From: an uncultured Pseudomonadota bacterium | Lineage (GTDB): Bacteria; Pseudomonadota; Gammaproteobacteria; CAJXQU01 | Assembly: GCA_913058255.1 (NCBI GenBank) | Contig: CAJXQU010000011.1 | Coordinates: 1 to 64,000 of the forward strand | Length of the DNA stretch: 64,000 bases | Direction: 5' to 3' | Shown here: in pieces, positions 57,541-64,000 of the stretch | Numbering within the stretch: the stretch's first letter is position 1 | How the letters are laid out: the number at the start of each line of letters is the position of its first letter | Position numbers and translations under genes: made by a program | The notes under the pieces: model-generated | Databases searched by the model: none | What the model was told of the DNA's origin: nothing | What the model saw: the letters and a program-made list of their open reading frames with translations, nothing else

Positions 57541-60500
57541 TTACATTTTCTCCGAAGGTTGAATAGTTTTTTGTTGCGCTAGTGACTCTAGTTCTAATTG
57601 TGCTTTAGATTTTCGCATAGGGAAAAACTTTCGGATAATCAGATAAAATACGGGGACAAAAAATATGGCTAATAAGGTTGCGCTGAGCATGCCACCAAAT
57701 ACCCCCATCCCAATAGCTCGACGACTGGCAGAACCCGCGCCAGTGGAAAAAACTAAAGGTAATACACCCAAGATAAAGGCGAAGGAGGTCATCAGGATTG
57801 GCCTGAAGCGGAGACGACAAGCCTGAATAACGGCGTCGTATGCTGACAGGCCTTCTTGTTGTAAATCACGGGCAAATTCTACGATCACGATAGCATTTTT
57901 AGTTGATAACCCGATAATGGTAATTAGTCCAACAGTAAAATATACATCATTTGGCATACCTGCAGAGCCCACTGCGAGCACACAACCTAATACGCCAAGA
58001 GGCACGACTAACATAACGGCAAGTGGCACAGTCCAGCTTTCATACAAAGCCACTAAGACTAGGAAAACGGCAAGCAGTGAGAATGCAAATACCATTGGGG
58101 CTTGTCCACCGGATATTTTTTCTTCCAACGATTGACCCGACCAGGCATAACCTATTGTTTTAGGTAGTTTGGCAGCTAGCTCCTCCATTGTGTCCATTGC
58201 GACACCTGAACTCATTCCGGGAGCAGGATTACCCGTGAAAGGAATAGAAGGCACGCCATTATAACGGCTTAATTTTGCAGGACCTTGAATCCACTTAGCG
58301 GTAGCGACTTCTTTTAGATCGACTAAACTCCCCTGAGTATTACGGATTTGTAGATTCAGGATCTCTTTAACAGTCGAACGTGCTGACATATCGGCCTGAA
58401 CCCAAACTTCATGGACTTTACCATTCTCAATATAATCATTAATGTAGGCAGAACCTAGCGCGACTTGCAGACTTGAGTTTAGTTCGGCAATATCAGTATT
58501 AAGTGCTCTGGCTTTAATACGATCAACATCAATAGATACTTGTGGTGTTGCTGGTAAGGTATTGGGACGAAACCCAACAATTTTATCCTGTTCTTTGTGG
58601 ACCATTCCCATGAGCTGCCCCGTTGCCTGCATGAGGGCTAACGTATCACCACTGCCAGAGCGATCCTGTAATCTAAAGTCAAAACCATTATTGTTACCCA
58701 GTCCCGGAATAGGTGGTAAGTTAAAGGCAAACACTAGACCATCTCCCATAAACTGCTGGTAGGCTTTGCCAGCATCAACGACTAGGTCATCAGCAACGCG
58801 CTGATTTTTTTCGGTACGTTCTTCCCAAGGATGTAATGTGGCAAAGGTAAGTGATGTATTCTGCCCAGTTCCTAAAAAACCGAATCCTAAGATTGTAATA
58901 ACATCTTTAACCTCTGGCTGGCTTAGTAACCATCCATCCGTTTTCTTTGCTAACGCCTGAGTGCGTTTTTGTGTGGCTCCTGCGGGTAGTAACGCGCCCG
59001 TTACTACAAAGCCTTGATCTTCGGAAGGAACAAATCCTTTGGGCAATGCTGAGAACTTTTCATAATCCAGAAAACTAATACCACTAAAGATAAACAGAGT
59101 AATAATAATGCCGATAGTCGATAGCATTAACCGGACAATGAACATATATCTTGAGGTGACACCCTTAAATAAATAGTTAAATGCACGGCCAGGTGCAGAC
59201 AGGAAATGCATAATTTTACTAGGTCGTTTATTATTTTTTGATTTCAATAACCCCTGAGCCATGGCAGGCGTTAATGATAACGCTAAAAATGAGGAGAGAA
59301 GAACGGATACAACAATGGTCAATGAAAATTGTTTATAGATCTCGCCAACAGAGCCCCCCATAAAAGTCATCGGCACGAATACCGAGACTAAAACCACTGT
59401 AGTACCGATGATTGCGCCGGTTATTTGTTTCATGGCCTTCTTGGTTGCCGCGTAGGGTTCAAGACCTTCTTCAGCCATTAATCGTTCAATGTTTTCTACC
59501 ACCAAGATTGCATCGTCTACGACAATTCCTATCGCTAGCACCATTCCAAACATGGTGAGCATATTGATCGAAAAACCAAATAAATACATGCCAATCCCTG
59601 TACCAATCAGAGAAATGGGCACTACAATCAGAGGGATAATGGTGGTACGCCAGTTTTGTAAAAACACGAACATGACAAGTGTTACCAGAATAATAGCTTC
59701 TATCAGTGTTTTGAAAACTTCGCTTATGGAAACGGCAACGAATAGTGAGGTGTCATAAGGGGACATCCAGTCCATATCTTCAGGAAAAAATTCTTTTAAC
59801 TCATCCATTTTAAGTTTGATTTGCTTAGCCGTTTCCAGAGCATTACCATCATTGGACAGTTTCGTGGAAAAGGCCGCAGCAGGTTTGCCATTGAGTAAAA
59901 CTCGGGTGGCATAGCTTTCTGCACCACGTTCAATACGGGCAATGTCCTGCAAGCGAACTGTCGCACCATCTGTTGAGGAGCGCATGATGATATTGCCAAA
60001 TTCAGCCACGGTTGACAGGCGTGAAGGTACTAATACTGTTGCATTAACCTGTTGATTATCCATGGAAGGCAAAGCGCCTAGCTCACCAGCAGCCAACTGT
60101 GCGTTTTGATCTTTAATAGCCTGCACAACCTCATTGGGGGTAACCCCATAAGAAGTCATCTTCTTAGGATATAGCCAGATTCGCATTGCGTATTTTGAAC
60201 CGAATAAATCAGCCGAACCAACACCAGGGATTCGACGAATCTCACCTAAAACATTGGCATCAATATAATCACCTAAGTCCGTCGCATTGTAAGTACTATT
60301 CGGGGAATGCAGAGCTAGGATCATTAAGAAATCAGGTCGTGTTTTATCAATATTCACCCCTTGTTGCTGTACGGGTGCGGGTAATCTTGCTTCAACTCGT
60401 TTTAAACGGTTTTGTACTTCTACACCTGCAAGCTCAATGTCAGTGCCTGTTTCGAAGGTTAGTGTGATGGTACTGGTACCTGAACGGCTGGAATCAGAAA

Positions 60501-60735
60501 CTATATATTTCAAGTCCTCAATACCATTCATCTCATCTTCAATAACGGTGGTAACTGAGTCTTCGATTATCTTGGCCGAAGCACCTGGATAAACAGCGTT
60601 AATAGTGACTTGTGGTGGTGCAATACTGGGATAGGAGGAAATAGGTAGACCCAGAAAAGACAAGCCACCCAAAATTAACAACATTATTGCAAGTACCCAT
60701 GCGAACTTAGGGTGATCAATAAAAAACTGTGCCAT
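57541..60735 (-). CDS. RND multidrug efflux permease (HAE1/AcrB family)
   Basis: Proton-driven inner-membrane pump. 1064 residues with 12 predicted helices and two large periplasmic loops. The proton relay Asp407/Asp408 in GIVVDDAILVVENIE has the same numbering as AcrB; the relay Lys is in STKNAIVIVEFARD. GSSYPSI-type N-terminus ISSYPSIAPPQVTI and the pore-domain FGSKYAMRIWL are typical. Substrates cannot be predicted. Middle gene of the MFP-RND-OMF operon, 10 bp after the adaptor. Confidence 0.96.
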   Translation of the reverse strand: MAQFFIDHPKFAWVLAIMLLILGGLSFLGLPISSYPSIAPPQVTINAVYPGASAKIIEDSVTTVIEDEMNGIEDLKYIVSDSSRSGTSTITLTFETGTDIELAGVEVQNRLKRVEARLPAPVQQQGVNIDKTRPDFLMILALHSPNSTYNATDLGDYIDANVLGEIRRIPGVGSADLFGSKYAMRIWLYPKKMTSYGVTPNEVVQAIKDQNAQLAAGELGALPSMDNQQVNATVLVPSRLSTVAEFGNIIMRSSTDGATVRLQDIARIERGAESYATRVLLNGKPAAAFSTKLSNDGNALETAKQIKLKMDELKEFFPEDMDWMSPYDTSLFVAVSISEVFKTLIEAIILVTLVMFVFLQNWRTTIIPLIVVPISLIGTGIGMYLFGFSINMLTMFGMVLAIGIVVDDAILVVENIERLMAEEGLEPYAATKKAMKQITGAIIGTTVVLVSVFVPMTFMGGSVGEIYKQFSLTIVVSVLLSSFLALSLTPAMAQGLLKSKNNKRPSKIMHFLSAPGRAFNYLFKGVTSRYMFIVRLMLSTIGIIITLFIFSGISFLDYEKFSALPKGFVPSEDQGFVVTGALLPAGATQKRTQALAKKTDGWLLSQPEVKDVITILGFGFLGTGQNTSLTFATLHPWEERTEKNQRVADDLVVDAGKAYQQFMGDGLVFAFNLPPIPGLGNNNGFDFRLQDRSGSGDTLALMQATGQLMGMVHKEQDKIVGFRPNTLPATPQVSIDVDRIKARALNTDIAELNSSLQVALGSAYINDYIENGKVHEVWVQADMSARSTVKEILNLQIRNTQGSLVDLKEVATAKWIQGPAKLSRYNGVPSIPFTGNPAPGMSSGVAMDTMEELAAKLPKTIGYAWSGQSLEEKISGGQAPMVFAFSLLAVFLVLVALYESWTVPLAVMLVVPLGVLGCVLAVGSAGMPNDVYFTVGLITIIGLSTKNAIVIVEFARDLQQEGLSAYDAVIQACRLRFRPILMTSFAFILGVLPLVFSTGAGSASRRAIGMGVFGGMLSATLLAIFFVPVFYLIIRKFFPMRKSKAQLELESLAQQKTIQPSEKM

Positions 60736-60745
60736 TTTGTATGCC

Positions 60746-61909
60746 CTATTCGTTATTGGTGCTTGAGTGTGCGGCAGCCATTTCTTCTGCAGTCATGGCA
60801 ACGATGGGCATGCCTGACATCTTGGCGACAGTAACGTCACTGACAACGACTCTATCCCCTTGGGTAAGGCCAGAGATGACTATCCATAGTTCACCTGACA
60901 TCGGGCCCAAGACCACAGGTACTGTAATGAGTTTCTTATCTTTAACCATATGAACGATTGCCCCGGATTGCGTGATCTGCACGGCCTTTTGGGGTATTTT
61001 TATGACATTATCAGCATCAGCTACAGGCAGTTTCACTCGAACAAACATGCCCGGTAATAATTCATTCTGTGGATTATTAACAATAGCGCGTAATATAGTC
61101 GAACCAGTAGTCTCATCAACTGACATGGAAGAGAATTCTAAGCGTCCTTTTTCTTCGTATAGTGTCTCGTCATCAAATAGAATTTCAACCTCAGGATTAA
61201 CAGTACCAGTAAGATTCATAGCACTGTCAGTGTTAAGGCGATGTTTATTGTGAATGAACCGGCGTATTTTTGAAGTTTCAGCACTTGATCGGGTGAAGTT
61301 AACATAGACTTTATCAATCTGTTCAATGATAGCTAATTTTGTCGAACCAGACACTGTTAAGGCACCTTCGGTGACCAAGGCTTGATCGATTCTACCGGTT
61401 ATGGGAGCTGTAACGGTGGCATAATCCAGATTTATTTTTGCAATGTCCTGATTGGCTTTAGCTTGTTCTACTTTTGCTCTGGCTTGCTGAGTTTCTGCGG
61501 CATAAGTATCGTGTTCCTGACGACTAACAGCCCCTAACTTAAGTAGATCTGCGTAACGCTTCAAAGTCTGTTTAGATAAATTATATGTGGCAATCGCATT
61601 GGCTACATCTGCACTTCTTGCACGAAGGGTTGCTTTCAGGCTTTTATCTTCAATTTTGAATAAGATATCGTTGGCATTGACAATCGAACCTTCTTTAAAA
61701 ATACGTTTTTCGATAATCCCTGTTACACGAGCACGAACCTCTGCTGTACGGAAAGCTGAAATTCGACCTGGTAAATCTCGTGTGATAGTGGTGGGTCGCG
61801 CTTCAACCTCAACTACCTCAACAGGAAACCCATTTGCTTGTTGCGGAGTTTCAGCCTGTACCATGTTGTTGAGCGAAATTAGACTTGCAAATAAAATTGC
61901 TTCTTTCAT
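60746..61909 (-). CDS. RND efflux periplasmic adaptor (MFP)
   Basis: 387 residues from the ATG at 61909, which has AGAGGC upstream; the frame opens earlier at 61954. A signal peptide (to about residue 19, MVQA|ETPQQ) without lipobox Cys. Adaptor layout: beta strand TTITRDLPGRISAFRTAEVRARVTGIIEKRIFKEGSIV (lipoyl half), a coiled-coil hairpin (about 85-155), second lipoyl half with DYATVTAPITGRID, beta barrel and membrane-proximal domain. First gene of the pump operon; no regulator gene adjoins it. Confidence 0.93.
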   Translation of the reverse strand: MKEAILFASLISLNNMVQAETPQQANGFPVEVVEVEARPTTITRDLPGRISAFRTAEVRARVTGIIEKRIFKEGSIVNANDILFKIEDKSLKATLRARSADVANAIATYNLSKQTLKRYADLLKLGAVSRQEHDTYAAETQQARAKVEQAKANQDIAKINLDYATVTAPITGRIDQALVTEGALTVSGSTKLAIIEQIDKVYVNFTRSSAETSKIRRFIHNKHRLNTDSAMNLTGTVNPEVEILFDDETLYEEKGRLEFSSMSVDETTGSTILRAIVNNPQNELLPGMFVRVKLPVADADNVIKIPQKAVQITQSGAIVHMVKDKKLITVPVVLGPMSGELWIVISGLTQGDRVVVSDVTVAKMSGMPIVAMTAEEMAAAHSSTNNE

Positions 61910-61973
61910 AGTTGCCTCTGTAATAGAATTCACAAGGATATAAATGAAGTACACGAGTTCGGGTAAATAATTA

Positions 61974-62000
61974 AATGAGATGTTTTCAAGACAAAGTAAT
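61974..62000 (+). repeat. 27-bp direct repeat, copy 1
   Basis: Starts AATGAGATGTTTTCAAGA and matches copy 2 (62231-62257) at 25 of 27 positions, same orientation. It lies about 65 bp upstream of the adaptor ATG, in the expected promoter/operator zone. Confidence 0.7.
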
Positions 62001-62230
62001 CTATCTCATTTTAACTCTTAGATAACAATGGAAATGCTAACATGTATTTACATTCTATACAGCTTTAGCAGCTACTTATTCAGACTCAACAGGACTCATG
62101 TCAACCCCCATTCTAAAAGGCTTCTTGTATTGTGTGCCGCGCTCCGAACGTACTATTAAATCAGAGCTTATCTGGTGTTGATTGAACGGCATACTAATAG
62201 CTTTACTTGAGTCATCGCCGTATCTAAACT

Positions 62231-62257
62231 AATGAGATGTTTTCAAGATAAATTAAT
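62231..62257 (+). repeat. 27-bp direct repeat, copy 2
   Basis: Second copy, differing from copy 1 at two positions, separated from it by 230 bp and lying 65 bp past the autotransporter stop. The pair could flank an inserted or duplicated segment or be two regulator sites. Confidence 0.7.
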
Positions 62258-62322
62258 ATAGGTTGATCTAACTATACTAGATGACTACTAATTGTGGGTA
62301 ACGCGGGTGCCTGTTTTGGCGG

Positions 62323-64000
62323 CTAAAACTTCACGCTAAAGCCTAGAGTTCCTTTTAGGCCATTACTTTCACCAATGTCTTCTAGACTAGTATTGGCGGT
62401 CAGCTCCCCATATAGCTCATAGCTAGTTTTTCCTTTGCCATTCCAAACATGGGAGGCACCACCACCCAACTCAGCTTTCCAGCGGTCAACTTCTAGTTCC
62501 AAATTTGCGCCGTTAATCTGCGCTTGGTTATCATTGTCAAACTCATGAATCACATTGGCTATTACGTAACCTTGAGTTGAATGGTTTTCTTGATTATTAA
62601 GCTGCCCATCCAACTTCAAGCCAAGGCGGGCTTGCAGGCTTTTTGCATCACCTGCGTCGACAGTGAGATTATTTTTCCCTGTAAACTGATCAAATTTAAC
62701 CTTGGAGTAGGTAAGTTGTGCTTGGGGCGTAAGGTTCAGTTTATGGCGCTTAGCGGGCTCAAGTTGAATACGTTTTCCGACCTCGAGAGAAGCACTGTAA
62801 CCATGACTTTCAATATTCTCTATGCTGTCGGCACCTTGTCCTTGAGGTGAACCCTTGATAGCACCGCCTGACATATCGCTCCTATATCGGCTTGCTTGTA
62901 GCTGCCCATTAACATAAAGGCCATCGGTATGAGCATGCCAAGTCGTGGTTAACCCTAAGCTATAGCCTTCAGTATCAATGTCGCCTTTACCTGCTGTGGC
63001 GTTAGTATTGGTATCACTTTCAGCGTAATTGCCGTTGACACCCACAACAAAACGGCCTTGTTGGTTATCTGAACGATAGATGTCAGCACCCATTTGTATT
63101 TTCCAGTAATCAGTCTCAAAGTTAGCACGGGTTGTTGAATCGCCATTGTTTATATTACGTTCACCGCCTTCTGTGCGTAACCATATATGTTCGCTGGCAA
63201 AGCGTGTGTTGTCGTTAGTTTTAAATCGGTCATTGCGCAGGGATTGTCGCTGATCAAGTGTTGGTAACGTTTCCAGGACCAATAAGCTGCGGCCAAAGCC
63301 TTCAATACTTGAGGCTAGCGGGATGTAGGATGCTCCTCCGTCTGCAGCTGCAGACTGTAATACCCAACTTTGTCCGTCTAAAGCCAGGCTATTATAATTA
63401 AAAGCACCACTGATAATGGGCGCAGCCAAGGTGAAGTCGCTTGCAGCAGTTGTGCCAGCAACAGTGACGATGGAAAAAACGTTACCCGTCGACGGGCCCG
63501 ATGAGATGTCTTGAATTTGTATCTGTGTACCAGAACCTGTGACATTTCCAGCGATGGTTAGCATATCTGAAGTACCTGCTGCAAAGTTAGTATCAATCAG
63601 TAGTTGCCCTGTACTGACATAGTCGCCACTAACAGCAAGCACATCACCCGTATTGCCATCTTGCATGGTGATGATGGCGTTATTAGTTAGGTTGCCGGTC
63701 AGGTTAAAGCCGCTGAATGCGCTAAGCGTGGTGCCATTGCTTAAGGTTAGCCCGGTGCCTGCATCAGAGCCGACGGTGAGCATTGCGTCAGCAAAGCTTA
63801 GAGAGCTGTTGTCGAGGGTGATGTTTTCCCAATTAATCATCGTGCCGGTAGCCACCGTGGCTGTTTTGCCTTGAATAGTGAGGGTGTCTGTCCAATCATC
63901 AGCAACGGCTACATCGTCGCCACCATCGAAGGTTTCGGTGCCGTCATAGACTGAAGCTCCTGAAATAGTGGCCGTATCGGAACCATTGCCACCAAAGAAG
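62323..64000 (-). CDS. Autotransporter, C-terminal part (5' end outside the window)
   Basis: The frame is open from the right edge to the stop at 62323, so at least 559 residues are present and the gene starts beyond 64000; a GTG at 63855 is internal. The C-terminal autotransporter barrel (about the last 270 residues) includes LRTEGGERN, QGRFVVGVNGNYAESDTN and the terminal LGFSVKF with the C-terminal Phe needed for BamA. The passenger end is a beta-helix with Gly/Asp/Thr-rich repeats, and the first visible residues (GGNGSDTATISG, FDGGDDVAV) resemble calcium-binding RTX turns. A surface adhesin or enzyme is likely. Confidence 0.88.
   Translation of the reverse strand, partial: FFGGNGSDTATISGASVYDGTETFDGGDDVAVADDWTDTLTIQGKTATVATGTMINWENITLDNSSLSFADAMLTVGSDAGTGLTLSNGTTLSAFSGFNLTGNLTNNAIITMQDGNTGDVLAVSGDYVSTGQLLIDTNFAAGTSDMLTIAGNVTGSGTQIQIQDISSGPSTGNVFSIVTVAGTTAASDFTLAAPIISGAFNYNSLALDGQSWVLQSAAADGGASYIPLASSIEGFGRSLLVLETLPTLDQRQSLRNDRFKTNDNTRFASEHIWLRTEGGERNINNGDSTTRANFETDYWKIQMGADIYRSDNQQGRFVVGVNGNYAESDTNTNATAGKGDIDTEGYSLGLTTTWHAHTDGLYVNGQLQASRYRSDMSGGAIKGSPQGQGADSIENIESHGYSASLEVGKRIQLEPAKRHKLNLTPQAQLTYSKVKFDQFTGKNNLTVDAGDAKSLQARLGLKLDGQLNNQENHSTQGYVIANVIHEFDNDNQAQINGANLELEVDRWKAELGGGASHVWNGKGKTSYELYGELTANTSLEDIGESNGLKGTLGFSVKF

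Larger units (their letters stand above)
61910..62322. other. Intergenic region upstream of the efflux operon
   Basis: 413 bp, AT-rich except near the autotransporter end. Holds a 27-bp direct repeat (two copies, see separate entries) and must include the promoter of the efflux operon. No protein or RNA gene is convincing; one 27-codon frame at 62099 (MSTPILKGFLYC...) is too short to call. Confidence 0.6.

Overview
The window is a chromosomal segment of a Gram-negative gammaproteobacterium. The order map | rpsB-tsf-pyrH-frr-uppS-cdsA-dxr-rseP-bamA-skp-lpxD-fabZ-lpxA-lpxB-rnhB-dnaE-accA-tilS is the classical gammaproteobacterial one, and lipid A/heptose genes, Bam, DsbC, MutH and RND efflux genes fit. 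Base composition looks AT-rich by eye. The mixture (MutH, waaA/hldDE near tolC and thiC, a DUF7931/secretin-N pair beside purB) would suit a Thiotrichales/Piscirickettsiaceae-type marine bacterium, but no marker here fixes the genus, so this is a weak inference.

Layout. 1-2.2 kb is accessory DNA: a REP-associated transposase relic with inverted ends (57-265), then three integron attC-like sites (323-418, 1015-1115, 1218-1311) enclosing an unknown small protein gene and an ORF-less cassette, then an alpha/beta hydrolase gene whose ATG is only a few bases past the last attC. No integrase is visible. 2.2-12.4 kb: trmA, the LPS inner-core block waaA-hldD-hldE, DUF3108, dsbC, a LEA14-like lipoprotein, and a pcm-like/rhodanese/tolC/isochorismatase operon. 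12.4-15 kb: TPP riboswitch, thiC, moaB. 15-21.1 kb: a tightly overlapping leftward operon map-glnD-mutH-dusA-phytase-like. 21.2-41.4 kb: the translation/isoprenoid/outer-membrane/lipid A/DNA polymerase III block listed above, all rightward and many translationally coupled; four of its envelope genes start with TTG or GTG.

41.4-45.1 kb carries a leftward cluster that I consider the most interesting part: a MotA/TolQ/ExbB-type channel protein, a protein with an ExbD/TolR-like membrane anchor plus a YfaP-like beta domain, a two-helix membrane protein, and a VWA-membrane-FHA protein. It looks like an uncharacterised ion-driven stator-like complex with a phospho-threonine readout. 45.2-55.6 kb holds a DUF302 lipoprotein, an L,D-transpeptidase, cytochrome b561, a sorbosone-dehydrogenase-like lipoprotein, a histidine kinase/sigma-54 activator pair (with GAFTNA instead of GAFTGA), aqpZ, the secretin-N/DUF7931 pair, purB and an orphan HipB-like repressor. 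55.6-64 kb has a gene-poor gap with one possible 54-codon ORF, a complete leftward tripartite RND efflux operon, a gap with a 27-bp direct repeat, and the C-terminal part of a large autotransporter that runs off the right edge.

Most genes are housekeeping and confidently identified. The unusual content is at the left edge (integron cassettes plus RAYT relic), in the 41-45 kb membrane cluster, and in the gaps around 55-56 kb and 62 kb.
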